NCBI GenBank assembly: GCA_900315595.1
Contig: OMZQ01000005.1
Location: forward strand, 1 to 64,000
From: an uncultured Eubacteriales bacterium
GTDB taxonomy: Bacteria > Bacillota > Clostridia > Oscillospirales > Oscillospiraceae
DNA length: 64,000 nucleotides
Direction of reading: 5' to 3'
In this document: one piece after another, positions 1-12,100 of the stretch
Numbering within the stretch: the first letter of the stretch is position 1
Layout: every line of letters begins with the position of its first letter
Made by a program: the position numbers and the translations under genes
Notes under the pieces: generated by a model
The model's input: the letters and a program-made list of their open reading frames with translations, nothing else
Database searches by the model: none
What the model was told of the DNA's origin: nothing

Positions 1-105
1 ATATTGACAATCTGATCTCAACCATATTCCTCCGCTGCGGCAATCTCCCTCTCGTTCTCCCAGGCCGTTAGCTAACCCACACTTTGTAGTGATGACTCAG
101 ATAAG

Positions 106-501
106 ATGCAAATATTTAAAGTGCTAATGACCTCAAGAATATATGGATGGACTCCTGACAGCGTAAACGCGCTCAACATCATTGACGTTGTGTTTTCCGA
201 TGACAAAAAAGTTAGGGCAGCATGGAAAGACCTCAACGAAAAATACCATGTTACCAATCCGGACCAGCAACAGCTGAAGAAAATTGAACTTGCACAGTAC
301 AAATTGCTCGATGCAATCGCAAATGCGCTGGGTTACAAAAACAAGATTACATGGGAGACAATTCAGAATCCCTATATGCCCGACGGAATGGCAAGACAAA
401 TAGAGGCCCAGAAAAATATGCAACAGGCATATTTCAATGCCCTGGATGGGGTCAGCAGAATTGTTCAAAATCAAGGCAAACCACCAAAGGAGAACCCGTA
501 A
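106..501 (+). CDS. Small DUF6680-like hypothetical protein, probably N-truncated
   Basis: A 131-aa protein with no catalytic motif I can recognise. Its opening (IFKVLMTSRIYGWTP, then ALNIIDVVF and VRAAW) resembles small DUF6680-type proteins, which I recall as usually having a membrane anchor ahead of this segment. Here an in-frame TAA lies at 73-75 and no convincing ribosome binding site precedes the ATG, so the anchor appears lost and expression is doubtful. The middle is charged and helical and the C-terminus is a polar tail. It sits 76 bp upstream of hsdM in the same direction and may be accessory cargo of the same island. The family link is from memory of the motif, not a search. Confidence 0.55.
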   Translation: MQIFKVLMTSRIYGWTPDSVNALNIIDVVFSDDKKVRAAWKDLNEKYHVTNPDQQQLKKIELAQYKLLDAIANALGYKNKITWETIQNPYMPDGMARQIEAQKNMQQAYFNALDGVSRIVQNQGKPPKENP

Positions 502-577
502 ACCATATTGAAATCGAACGGACAACATTTTCTTAGGAGGAAATTGTTGCTTCTGTCTGTAAACGGAGGAAACATAG

Positions 578-2137
578 ATGGCGGATATCAGAAATGACCG
601 GGAGCGTGAAGAACTCCACAAAGCAATATGGAGCATTGCTGACGATCTTCGTGGCAGTGTGGACGGCTGGGACTTCAAGCAGTATGTGCTTGGCGTTATG
701 TTCTACCGTTACATATCCGAAAACCTTACCAACTATATCAATGAAGGTGAGCATGCCGCCGGCGATGCTCAGTTTGATTATGCCAAAATGAAAGACTCAG
801 ACGCCGAAGGAGCCCGTGCCGGTTTGGTGCAGGAAAAGGGTTTCTTCATTTTGCCGTCTGAGCTTTTTTGCAACGTTCGGGCGAGAGCAACGGATGATGA
901 AAACCTCAACGAAACGCTGGAGCGGGTTTTCAACAACATCGAGGATTCTGCCAAAGGAAGCGAGAGCGAGGATGATTTTGCCGGTCTGTTCGATGATCTT
1001 GACGTGAATTCCAACAAACTGGGCGCCACCGTTGCCAAACGCAATGAAAAGCTGGTTAAGCTTCTCAACGGCGTCGCCGATATGAAGCTGCGCTATAAAG
1101 ATAACACCATCGATGCTTTCGGAGATGCTTATGAATACCTCATGAGCATGTATGCCTCCAACGCCGGGAAATCCGGCGGCGAGTTCTTCACACCGCAGGA
1201 AGTGTCTGAGCTTTTGACCCGGATCGCTGTTGTTGGGAAAACAGAAGTGAACAAGGTTTACGATCCTGCCTGCGGTTCGGGTTCGTTGCTCCTCAAAGCA
1301 GCGAAGATCCTCGGCAAAGAGAACATTCGGCAGGGCTTCTTTGGGCAGGAGATTAACCTGACCACCTATAACCTCTGCCGCATCAATATGTTCCTCCATG
1401 ATATTGGCTACGACAAGTTCAATATTGCCAATGAGGACACGCTCATCAGCCCCCAGCACTGGGACGATGAGCCCTTTGAAGTCATCGTCTCCAATCCGCC
1501 ATACTCAATCAAATGGGCGGGAGACGAGAATCCGCTGCTGATCAACGATCCCCGTTTTTCACCGGCGGGTGTTCTGGCGCCGAAATCCAAGGCAGACCTT
1601 GCCTTTATCATGCACAGCCTTTCATGGCTCGCTACCAACGGCACTGCGGCCATTGTTTGCTTCCCCGGCATCATGTATCGTGGCGGAGCCGAAAAGAAGA
1701 TCCGTAAGTATCTGGTGGACAACAACTTTATCGATTGCATCATCCAACTGCCCTCTAACCTGTTCTATGGAACGTCTATCGCCACCTGCATCATGGTACT
1801 GAAAAAGAACAAGGCTGACAACAAGGTGCTGTTCATCGACGCCTCCGGCGAATGTGTGAAGGTAACGAATAATAACCGGCTGACGGAGGAAAACATTGCC
1901 GCCATCGTGGACGAGTTTGCTTCCCGGGAAGAAAAGCCCCACTTTGCCCACCTGGCAGAGTACGGCGAAGTGGTGGAGAATGAGTACAACCTTTCTGTAT
2001 CTACTTACGTTGAGGCGGAAGATACCCGTGAAAAGGTGGATATCGAAAAACTCAACGCTGAAATTGCCGAGATCGTGGAGAAAGAAAACGAACTGCGGGA
2101 GGCCATTGATCGTGTTATTGCGGAAATTGGGGTATAA
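578..2137 (+). CDS. hsdM: Type I restriction-modification DNA methyltransferase subunit
   Basis: Modification subunit that transfers a methyl group from S-adenosylmethionine to adenine N6, with HsdS supplying sequence specificity. The first ~150 residues form the helical HsdM N-terminal domain. The N6 methyltransferase domain follows, with SAM-binding motif I (DPACGSGS, starting near residue 229) and catalytic motif IV NPPY (near residue 306). The C-terminus is a coiled tail ([21 protein letters not shown]) of the kind that contacts HsdS. At 519 aa it is of normal length and shows no lesion. A clear GGAGGA stands 8-9 nt before the ATG. It opens the operon hsdM, zinc-ribbon gene, hsdS, helical gene, hsdR. 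Confidence 0.95.
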   Translation: MADIRNDREREELHKAIWSIADDLRGSVDGWDFKQYVLGVMFYRYISENLTNYINEGEHAAGDAQFDYAKMKDSDAEGARAGLVQEKGFFILPSELFCNVRARATDDENLNETLERVFNNIEDSAKGSESEDDFAGLFDDLDVNSNKLGATVAKRNEKLVKLLNGVADMKLRYKDNTIDAFGDAYEYLMSMYASNAGKSGGEFFTPQEVSELLTRIAVVGKTEVNKVYDPACGSGSLLLKAAKILGKENIRQGFFGQEINLTTYNLCRINMFLHDIGYDKFNIANEDTLISPQHWDDEPFEVIVSNPPYSIKWAGDENPLLINDPRFSPAGVLAPKSKADLAFIMHSLSWLATNGTAAIVCFPGIMYRGGAEKKIRKYLVDNNFIDCIIQLPSNLFYGTSIATCIMVLKKNKADNKVLFIDASGECVKVTNNNRLTEENIAAIVDEFASREEKPHFAHLAEYGEVVENEYNLSVSTYVEAEDTREKVDIEKLNAEIAEIVEKENELREAIDRVIAEIGV

Positions 2138-2140
2138 GGT

Positions 2141-2925
2141 ATGAGATTGTCAGAGGTTTTGTCAAATCCGATTGCTTCCCAATTTGAGCAAGTGGATGGT
2201 TTTCTGAATAACACACGACTAAAGACCGGGAAGCAGAAGAAAATTGATATTGGCGCTGTTTTTCTTACATTTTACTGTAAGAATTGCAATGCAAATATAA
2301 CGTTTCTTTCCGGTGAAGAATTGCACTGCATCGGCATCAACGATCATCTTGTTAGCATTGATTGTGTGGTAAGTTGCTCTCGCTGTGGGCAGACTGTTCC
2401 GATTTGGTTTCTGGTTGAATCTCGAAACGAGATATACTCTAGAGTTCCAGAGGTTCGGATCCTAAAACGCACAGAAAAACTATCAGACAAGGTCCTGCTG
2501 GGAACCGAACGTTATGGAGAGTATTCGACGTGGCTCGAAAAAGCAGACAGAGCATATCATGATGAGCTGGGCGCTGGCGCTATTGTATATCTTAGGCAGA
2601 TTCTTGAAACCGCTACAATTCAAGTAGCCCAGCGGCAAGGAATAAACATCTTAAAAAGTAACGGCAAACGGAAACCTTTTAAGGAGATTCTTGAAAGCGT
2701 AGAAGCAGCTGTCCATATTATCCCACCTGAGTTTTCTGCTGATGGATATCGCTTATTTGGAGAACTGAGTGGTATCGTACATGGTGAAAACGATGAGGCG
2801 CTTGGGATTAAGAAATATGACGCATTACGACGTTTGGTTGTCGGCGTTCTTGATAAGGTTAAAGACACGCAAGAACTGACCGAGGCCATAAATGCTCTTG
2901 GATGGAGAATGGAGGAAACTGTAGT

Positions 2926-2929
<4 letters not shown>
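2141..2929 (+). CDS. Zinc-ribbon DUF4145-like protein inside the RM operon
   Basis: A 262-aa protein of unknown role. The N-terminal third carries two CxxC knuckles, C46-K-N-C49 and C79-S-R-C82, expected to bind zinc. The C-terminal half (from about residue 140: YHDELGAGAIVYLRQILETA, later LFGELSGIVHGENDEAL) resembles DUF4145, a helical HEPN-like module often linked to restriction loci; that assignment is by motif memory. The start lies 3 nt after the hsdM stop, and its own TGA overlaps the hsdS ATG as ATGA, so it is very likely translationally coupled to both. Possible roles are a regulator or a second effector of the RM system. It is not a known Hsd subunit. Confidence 0.7.
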
Positions 2930-4182
<1,253 letters not shown>

Positions 4183-4183
<1 letters not shown>

Positions 4184-4842
4184 TGGACCCCCAGGAATAC
4201 ATTCAGCATTGGAATTATTATTGCTCATTAGCCGCAAGGTTTGATGGAACCAAGGACTATTTGTACCATGGATTTTGTCAAAACGAAGACGGTAGGTCTC
4301 TAATGATTCATGGTGATGTTTATTCTGATATTTTTAAGCAGATTATCATTCTATCTGCGTCTGAATTTGAAATCATAGCCAAAGCAATTTGCCAAGCCAA
4401 AGGGGAAAAGGCGAGGAATATCAAAAGCATTACAAATATCCTTCTAAAACACTTCCCTAATTTACCAAAGACTGAAATCATGACACCATTCTGCACAGCA
4501 ACACCTCTGCAGGATTGGCGTGTGGAAGAAGACAAGGTGGTTGGCTTGGATTGGTGGAAAGCATACAATTCGCTCAAGCATAATGAGACTGATTCATATA
4601 GGAAAGCGACGTTGGAAAATGCTTTCTTGTCTGTTGCAACGCTTTATATTTTGAATCTATATTTGATGTACCTTCTTTTTGGTTCGTTAGCCATGGCGTA
4701 CAACCTACCGCCAGTTTATTTTAGAAGTAAGTATACTGCCTATTCAGTCAATTCCGGAGAAGGTTCCCTTCCGGATTGGGGAAATAAATCACCGTTTGAA
4801 AAAGCTGCCGAGAATTACCCTGAATGGTTCAAATTACAATAG
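4183..4842 (+). CDS. Unknown helical protein between hsdS and hsdR (possible HEPN-like fold)
   Basis: A 219-aa protein beginning with a GTG that shares its G with the hsdS TAG, preceded by AAGGAGGCAG about 7 nt upstream. I do not recognise the family with certainty. It is mostly helical, has the segment WWKAYNSLKHNETDSYRKA (basic/His-Asn pattern reminiscent of HEPN-type helical RNases), and has a strongly hydrophobic helix around residues 145-170 (LYILNLYLMYLLFGSLAMAY). Its place inside the RM operon suggests co-expression with the Hsd subunits. It could be a toxin-like second-line effector or an accessory protein; the sequence does not decide. Confidence 0.6.
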
Positions 4843-4869
4843 CCATATTGCAATATGGAGGCCTTGACC

Positions 4870-7800
4870 ATGTCGTATTTTAACATTGTTGCTGAAACAA
4901 ACGAGAATACAGTTGTTACGGAGTATACACCTGTAACCAAACGTTCCGATGCCTATCAGAGCGAGGCGGCTTTGGAGGCGGAGTTTATCCGTCTGCTTAC
5001 AGAACAGGGATATGAATATCTTCCTATCCACAGCGAGGAGGACTTGGTACTCAATCTGCGCCGGCAGCTGGAAAAGCTCAACAACTATGTTTTCTCGGAC
5101 AGTGAGTGGAAACAGTTCTTTTCGGACTGTGTTGCCAACAAAAATGAAGGCATCGCAGAGAAGACCCGCAAGATCCAGGAGGATTACGTGCAGGTCCTTC
5201 ATCGTGACAATGGTACGACAAAGAACATCTCCCTCATCGATAAGAAGAACGTCCATAACAACAGCGTGCAGGTGATCAATCAGTACGTCATAGGACAGGA
5301 TGCCGGAGCGAAGCATGATAACCGCTATGACGTGACGGTGCTGGTGAACGGTCTTCCCCTCGTGCATATTGAGCTGAAGCGCCGGGGCGTTGCGATCCGT
5401 GAGGCGTTCAATCAGATCAACCGGTATCAAAGGGACAGTTTCTGGGCAGGGAGCGGACTGTATGAGTACGTGCAGATCTTTGTGATCTCCAACGGCACGA
5501 ATACCAAGTATTACTCCAACTCCACCCGCTATAACGCCATCAAGGACGCATCTTCCGGAAAAGTCAAAAAGGAAAAGACCAGCAACAGCTTTGAGTTTAC
5601 CTCTTTCTGGGCGGACTCCAACAACCGGGTGATCCCAGACCTGATCGACTTTACCAAAACGTTCTTTGCCAAGCATACGATCCTGAATATCCTGACGAAG
5701 TATTGTGTCTTCACTTCGGAAAGCATGCTCATGGTCATGCGTCCTTATCAGATCACGGCCACGGAGCGGATCCTCAACCGTATTGAGATCGCTAACAATT
5801 ACAAGAAATACGGTTCCATCGCCGGAGGCGGGTATATCTGGCATACTACTGGTTCCGGTAAAACACTGACCAGCTTTAAAACCGCCCGGCTGGCGTCCAA
5901 TTTATCCTATATCGACAAAGTGCTTTTCGTGGTCGACCGCAAGGACCTCGACTATCAGACCATGAAGGAATATGACCGCTTTGAAAAGGGTGCTGCCAAC
6001 AGCAACACATCAACAGCGGTGTTAAAGCGCCAGCTTGAGGACGATAACTGCCGGATTATCATTACCACCATTCAAAAGCTCTCCACCTTCGTAAACAAGA
6101 ATAAGGGGCACGAGGTTTATCAAAAGCATATCGTGATCATCTTCGACGAGTGCCATCGCAGTCAGTTTGGTGATATGCACACCGCTATCGTCAAAAACTT
6201 TAGGAAGTATCATATCTTTGGCTTTACGGGTACACCTATTTTTGCGGCCAATACAGGCGCAGTGCGAAATCCAAAGATGTTTACGACTGAACAAACCTTC
6301 GGAGACCAACTGCATACCTATACTATCGTCGATGCCATCAACGACAAAAACGTGCTGCCCTTCCGTGTGGACTACATTAAAACCATGGATGTGGAGCCGG
6401 ATATCGACGACAAAGCCGTATGGGATATCGACCGTGAAAAAGCATTTATGGCTCCCGAGCGCATTGAACTTGTGACAAAGTATATACTTGAACACTTCGA
6501 TCAGAAAACTTATCGGGGTGATAAATCTTACGCCTTCAATGTGCTGACCAATATCTCCGAAGTTGCCTCTGCTAAAAACGGAGCGGTTGAAGAAATCAAG
6601 CAGAAGCAGCGTGTCAGCGGTTTCAACTCCATTTTTGCGGTGGCTTCTGTGCCGATGGCAAAACTGTATTATGCGGAGTTCAAGCGTCAGATGGAAGCCG
6701 ATCCGACCAAAAAACTGCGAATTGCTACCATTTACAGCTACGGAGCAAACGAGGAAGAGACAGACGGGATTCTTGATGAGGAGAACCCCGAGGACACCTC
6801 TGCTCTGGATCAGAGTTCTCGTGATTTCCTTGAGGCGGCAATTCGGGACTACAATGAAATGTTCCACACCAACTACAGTACAGATGGCGACAAGTTCCAG
6901 AATTATTACAAGGACGTCTCCCTTCGTATGAAGAATAAGGAACTTGATCTGCTAATCGTGGTCAATATGTTCCTGACTGGATTCGACGCCACCACGCTAA
7001 ATACCTTGTGGGTGGATAAGAACCTGAAAATGCACGGGTTGATTCAGGCGTTTTCCCGCACGAACCGGATTCTGAACTCGATCAAAACCTTTGGCAATAT
7101 TGTCTGCTTCCGCAATCTGCAACGTCGTGTGGATGACGCAATCTCGCTGTTCGGCGATAAGAATGCGTCTGGTATCGTGCTTCTCAAGAGCTTTAAGGAT
7201 TACTACTACGGTTATACCGATGCAAAGGATGTGCTGCATCCCGGTTATGCGGATATGATTGAGGAGTTGACGACCAAATTCCCGCTCTCTGAGCCTCAGA
7301 TTATCGGCGAGCAAAGTCAGAAAGACTTTATTGCTCTGTTCGGTGCTATCCTGCGGATGAGGAATCTCCTTCTGTCCTTCGATGAGTTTGCCGGAAAAGA
7401 GATTCTTTCTGAGCGTGACTTGCAGGACTATCTTGGCCGTTATCAGGACCTGCGGGATGAGTGGAAGCGCAGACGTGAGGACAAGCAGAAGGAAGACATT
7501 ACCGATGATATCGTCTTCGAAATTGAACTGATAAAGCAGATCGAAATCAACATCGACTATATCCTGCTGCTGGTCAAAAAGTATCATGATTCTCACTGCG
7601 AGGATAAAGAGGTTCTCATTGATATTCGCAAGGCAATGGACGCCAGCCCTGAACTTCGCAGCAAAAAGGCGCTTATTGAAACCTTTATTGCCGGGATCAA
7701 CGATGTGGATGATGTGCTCACCGAATGGCGGAGCTTCGTTGTCGAGCAGAAAGAAAAAGAACTTGCGTCCATCGTGGCAGAGGAAAACCTCAAGCCGGAG

Positions 7801-7980
7801 GAAACTCGCAAGTTCGTAGAGAACGCTTTCCGTGACGGTGAAATCAAAACGACAGGCACGGATATCGACAAGCTCATGCCGCCGGTTTCACGCTTTGGAG
7901 GCGGCAACCGAGCTGAGAAGAAGCAGACGATTATCGATAAGCTGCTGGCGTTCTTTGAGAAGTATTTTGGAATTGTTTAA
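4870..7980 (+). CDS. hsdR: Type I restriction endonuclease subunit R
   Basis: Motor and nuclease subunit that translocates unmodified DNA using ATP and cuts at a distance. The nuclease domain shows D154 (NRYDVTV) and E168-L-K170 (HIELKRRG), the PD-(D/E)xK core. Helicase motor motifs follow: Walker A TGSGKT with K331 and the DEAD-type box D426-E-C-H429 (DECHRSQFG), then the second RecA lobe (VNMFLTGFDA, FSRTNRI). The C-terminal third is helical, as expected for the region binding HsdM/HsdS. I start it at the ATG at 4870 (MSYFNIV) because TGGAGG at 4856-4861 is correctly spaced for it, giving 1036 aa; an upstream in-frame ATG at 4855 overlaps that site. It appears intact. Confidence 0.95.
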   Translation: MSYFNIVAETNENTVVTEYTPVTKRSDAYQSEAALEAEFIRLLTEQGYEYLPIHSEEDLVLNLRRQLEKLNNYVFSDSEWKQFFSDCVANKNEGIAEKTRKIQEDYVQVLHRDNGTTKNISLIDKKNVHNNSVQVINQYVIGQDAGAKHDNRYDVTVLVNGLPLVHIELKRRGVAIREAFNQINRYQRDSFWAGSGLYEYVQIFVISNGTNTKYYSNSTRYNAIKDASSGKVKKEKTSNSFEFTSFWADSNNRVIPDLIDFTKTFFAKHTILNILTKYCVFTSESMLMVMRPYQITATERILNRIEIANNYKKYGSIAGGGYIWHTTGSGKTLTSFKTARLASNLSYIDKVLFVVDRKDLDYQTMKEYDRFEKGAANSNTSTAVLKRQLEDDNCRIIITTIQKLSTFVNKNKGHEVYQKHIVIIFDECHRSQFGDMHTAIVKNFRKYHIFGFTGTPIFAANTGAVRNPKMFTTEQTFGDQLHTYTIVDAINDKNVLPFRVDYIKTMDVEPDIDDKAVWDIDREKAFMAPERIELVTKYILEHFDQKTYRGDKSYAFNVLTNISEVASAKNGAVEEIKQKQRVSGFNSIFAVASVPMAKLYYAEFKRQMEADPTKKLRIATIYSYGANEEETDGILDEENPEDTSALDQSSRDFLEAAIRDYNEMFHTNYSTDGDKFQNYYKDVSLRMKNKELDLLIVVNMFLTGFDATTLNTLWVDKNLKMHGLIQAFSRTNRILNSIKTFGNIVCFRNLQRRVDDAISLFGDKNASGIVLLKSFKDYYYGYTDAKDVLHPGYADMIEELTTKFPLSEPQIIGEQSQKDFIALFGAILRMRNLLLSFDEFAGKEILSERDLQDYLGRYQDLRDEWKRRREDKQKEDITDDIVFEIELIKQIEINIDYILLLVKKYHDSHCEDKEVLIDIRKAMDASPELRSKKALIETFIAGINDVDDVLTEWRSFVVEQKEKELASIVAEENLKPEETRKFVENAFRDGEIKTTGTDIDKLMPPVSRFGGGNRAEKKQTIIDKLLAFFEKYFGIV

Positions 7981-8028
7981 GATCTATGATGTACTGAAAT
8001 AACGATAAAGATGACTCGAGGTGAGACA

Positions 8029-9105
8029 ATGAACAGAACGAAGCTAGAATCTGCCATATCAGCGTTCGTCAAGAACAAAAAGGCCAACGCCGCCTACTAC
8101 GACGATAACTGGACCGAACGCAAAGAGCGGAAAGCCTATTATCAGTCGTTCACCAAGGACAAGCTGCTGGCGATGACCGAGGAGGATTTCTTCGAGTACA
8201 TGAGCAGACTTTGGTCGATGGTCATGTGGGGCAACAAAAGATTCGTTGTGGACAAGCTGATTGCCGACAACGGCTTTGATGCGCTCAAAAAGCAGCTGGC
8301 GGAATTGCTGTACGGGACCGCACAATTTGAAAAGCGGTGGAACACTTTTCTAAAATCCGTGAAGGGTATGGGACCGTCAACGATCAGCGAGTTACTTACC
8401 TATACCAATCCCAATGAATACATCCTTTTCAATAAGACGACGATCCTCTGCTATTCTTATCTCGATGTGCCGGACATGCCCAAGTACAACTACCAGTACA
8501 CGGGCAAGAAGTTTGCCGAGGTCTGTGCGATTGCAAAGGAAATCTCCGCTGCGCTTAAGGCTGCGGGTGCCGAGGACTATGACCTGTTGGCGGTTGACTA
8601 CTTCCTGTGGGACGAAGTGCTGCCGCTGGCCGAAAAGAAGGAGCCCGGCAATCAGGCTCCTGTAACGGTCACCCCCAAAACGGCCAGCGATTCCAAGTCG
8701 CTGCACGATGAGATCAAAGAAAAGCTGGTTGCTATCGGAGAGCTTTTGGGCTTCGAAAGCCGCTCTGAGGTAAAGATTACCACCGGAGCAGTTGTTGATG
8801 CTGTGTGGGAGGCCAAGATTGGCAACATGGGCAAGGCGATCTATGTCTTTGAGGTCCAGTCCAAGGGCTCCATTGACAGCCTGATCCTGAATCTCAAAAA
8901 GGCACAGAGCAACGCCGCAGTTCAGGCCGTCGTCGCTGTGGCCGACGAGGAACAGCTTGCAAAGATCATCCGTGAAAGCGCTGGCGTCATCGACGAGAAG
9001 TCTCTCCGCACCTGGAATTCCGATGATGTCCTCGCCGTTTACGATTCCCTTGCCCGTGCCCACGAGTCGATCAATAAACTGGCGTTGGTGCCGGAGAGCT
9101 TTTAG
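8029..9105 (+). CDS. HhH plus PD-(D/E)xK-like nuclease candidate, defence-associated
   Basis: A 358-aa protein of unknown role. Around residues 105-125 SVKGMGPSTISELLTYTNP looks like a helix-hairpin-helix DNA-binding motif. A linker near residues 200-225 leads to a C-terminal domain with GFESRSEVKITTG, VVDAVWEAK and YVFEVQSKG, which fits a PD-(D/E)xK fold with D-(x)n-ExQ in place of the usual ExK. The ATG at 8029 is preferred over an in-frame ATG 18 nt upstream because GAGGTGAG stands just before it. It lies 48 nt after hsdR and 32 nt before the SIR2/Argonaute-like gene, so it could belong to either system. The nuclease assignment is inference from motifs. Confidence 0.6.
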   Translation: MNRTKLESAISAFVKNKKANAAYYDDNWTERKERKAYYQSFTKDKLLAMTEEDFFEYMSRLWSMVMWGNKRFVVDKLIADNGFDALKKQLAELLYGTAQFEKRWNTFLKSVKGMGPSTISELLTYTNPNEYILFNKTTILCYSYLDVPDMPKYNYQYTGKKFAEVCAIAKEISAALKAAGAEDYDLLAVDYFLWDEVLPLAEKKEPGNQAPVTVTPKTASDSKSLHDEIKEKLVAIGELLGFESRSEVKITTGAVVDAVWEAKIGNMGKAIYVFEVQSKGSIDSLILNLKKAQSNAAVQAVVAVADEEQLAKIIRESAGVIDEKSLRTWNSDDVLAVYDSLARAHESINKLALVPESF

Positions 9106-9137
9106 AAACACGATAATTATATGTAGGAGGTTACAGA

Positions 9138-12100
9138 ATGCAACAGCTGCAGTTGGATGAGTTTTTACGCTCACTAAAACAAAATATTGACATGCCGCAT
9201 TCTCTCCTACTTGGGGCGGGTGCATCTATTGAATCGGGTGTACAGTCTGCTACGGAGTGTATTTGGGATTGGAAAAAAGAGATTTATCTATCTCAGAACC
9301 CTGGTGCGATTGGGAATTATAGCAATTCAAAGCTAGAGATTGTCAGACAAGTGATCCAAAAGTGGATCGATTCTCAAAAAGGATATCCTGCACTAAATAG
9401 CGATGAAGAGTATTCTTTCTTTGCAGAAAAAGCCTATCCATTGGCAGAAGACAGACGAAAGTATTTCCAGCATTTGGTATCCACACATGATCCCAGCTTG
9501 GGTTATCATATCATTTCAATGTTGGCCAAGAAAAACATAATTAAATGTGTTTGGACAACGAATTTCGATGGCCTTATGGCTAAGTGTGCATATCAATACA
9601 CTCCGCTTGTCCCGATAGAGATTACATCTGAGACTTCAGAACGTGTTTATCGAAATGATATAGATCAAGAATTATTATGTATTGCCTTACATGGTGATTA
9701 TAAATATGGTTCACTAAAAAATACCGAAAATGAACTCGACACACAGGACGGAGAACTAGAAAAAGCATTGCGACACCAATTGCAAAACAGGGACCTCATT
9801 GTAATCGGATATAGTGGCAGAGATCACTCGTTGATGCAAGCTCTTGAAAAAGTCTATTCAGAAAAAGGAGCTGGCAGGCTATTTTGGTGTGGCTATGGTT
9901 CGTATCCATCTTCAGCTGTATCTAAGCTGATAGATGATGCGAACACTAATGGAAGATTGGCGTACTATATTCCTACAGAAGGATTTGACAGCACCTTGTT
10001 TTCCATTGCTCGTCACTGTATGAGCGATGACAAGACATTTTTGACTGATCTAGACACCGTTCGAAAGCAGTTATCTGTTGTATCTCCCATCCAATCAAAC
10101 AGCTTCATTCTTCCAAACGAGGTCGCAAATAAAGCAGTTGTCACAAACGCATATCCGATCACTTTTCCTAAGCAATGCTACATATTTGAAGTCAATTATA
10201 AGAGTGAGGAAAAACCTTGGGACTACTGTAAGTTTTTATATCAAAATAACATTATGGCAGTTCCGTATAAGGGCTTGATCTATGCTTGGGGAAGAAAAGA
10301 TGATATTGAAAATATATGCCGTGGCAGGCTGAAAAGTAGTATAGAACTGTGTCCAATTGACAAATCCTTTGCCGTCAGCAATGGCACTATTCAGGAATTG
10401 ATTCTCAAAACTATAGCAAGCCTTTTAGGGAATAAAGGACGCTTAGGGTTTTCAAAAGATAAACTATGGGATACCAGAAAAGTTATTAAGCATCTAATTA
10501 ACGGAAAAACGATCACAGGATATCAAGGAGTCCAGCTTTCACTGCGGTTCGACGCGAAGTATTGCTATCTGACCTTTGCGCCAAGCTACGCTTATGCTGA
10601 TGAAGCAGTATATTCAAAAGAAGAGAAAAAGGCATTTGCTGATTATTTTAGTGCTAGTGTTAATAACGGAAGACCGAACAAAAACACTTATGACTACATT
10701 TCTAGTTGGGTCGTACGTGCTATTGGTAATAGTAACCTGAAGCTCTGTTTTCCGATACAGGATACATCCCCGTTTGCCTTCAATATTAGCTGTAAAAGTG
10801 CAATGCTGGGAGTTAGTTTCGGCGGGAAATATCCTGTAAGACTCTCTCCAGGCTTCTCTCCTAAGCGTATAGTGTTTACCGGAAGAGAATACAAAGATCC
10901 AACTCTTTTATTCTATAATCCTTTATCTGGTAGAACAGCTGGTGACTTCCATCCAATGCGCGGCTTGATAAATAATGGGCCGATTGACATGCCGCTATAT
11001 GCTAAACAATTTAGTTCATCTATAAAACTAGGAGTAATATGCCCCAAAGGGTTTGAGCAGAGGTTTTATTCTTTCATTTGTGGACTTAACCAACGTTCCG
11101 AAGCGAGGCACAACCCCGACTATTTAATTTCTTTCCCCGGTTTTTTTGAAGCCTTCAAAACTGGGGTTGACATCCCAACCCCAGCTTCTACTAATTGGGC
11201 TGATATTGAAGCAACTAAGGGACAAAATGAAATTGAAGCAATTCGGCGGTTTTGCGATCAAATAACTCGAAGAATAGATCAAATAAGTTCAAGTGTAGAT
11301 GTTGTTCTAATCTATATTCCTAAGGATTATGAGTTCTATACCTCCTTATCTGATGGATATTTAAAATTTGATCTACATGATCACGTCAAAGCTTTTGCAG
11401 CACAAAAGCAAATTGCAACGCAGTTTATTCGCGAGAAAACAATAGAAAGTGATTTGAACTGTCAGATCATGTGGGCCCTGTCTCTTGCCATCTATGTTAA
11501 AGCTGGCAGAACCCCGTGGACGATATCTGGAATTCAACCCGATACAGCTTTTGCGGGGATTGGATATAGCGTTCTACCAAGTGCCGGCGATAGCAATATT
11601 GTTATTGGCTGTAGTCATGTCTATACTTCCGATGGTTTAGGTATGAAGTATAAGCTTTCGAAGTTGCAGGATGTGACAATTGATAAAAAACGCAACCCAT
11701 ATCTATCTGAAAATGAGGCGTATAGATTAGGGCTAAACATTAAAGAGTTGTTTTACAAGTCATTTACGGAAATGCCTAAAAGAGTTGTAATTCACAAACG
11801 CACACCGTTTCGAAAGGACGAAATCAAGGGACTTGTAGATAGTCTTTCAAGCGCTGGCATTCAAGATATTGAACTAATAGAAATAACCTACGAAGATGAC
11901 TTGAAATGCTTTGCACTGAACTATAATAACTCCGATGCAGATGGATTTCCAGTATTACGGGGATTGTGCTTTCCATTAAGCAATAACACCATGTATCTGT
12001 ATACCCATGGTATTGCGCCATCGGTTAAAGCAGCGAATCGCAAGTATTTTCAAGGGGGTAAAAGTGTTCCACTCCCATTGAAAGTAATACGTTACTACGG

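Noticed and set aside
1..105. Possible end of a gene at the left edge.
   Set aside because: All frames contain early stops and the short open pieces show no recognisable motif. The stretch is too short to judge.
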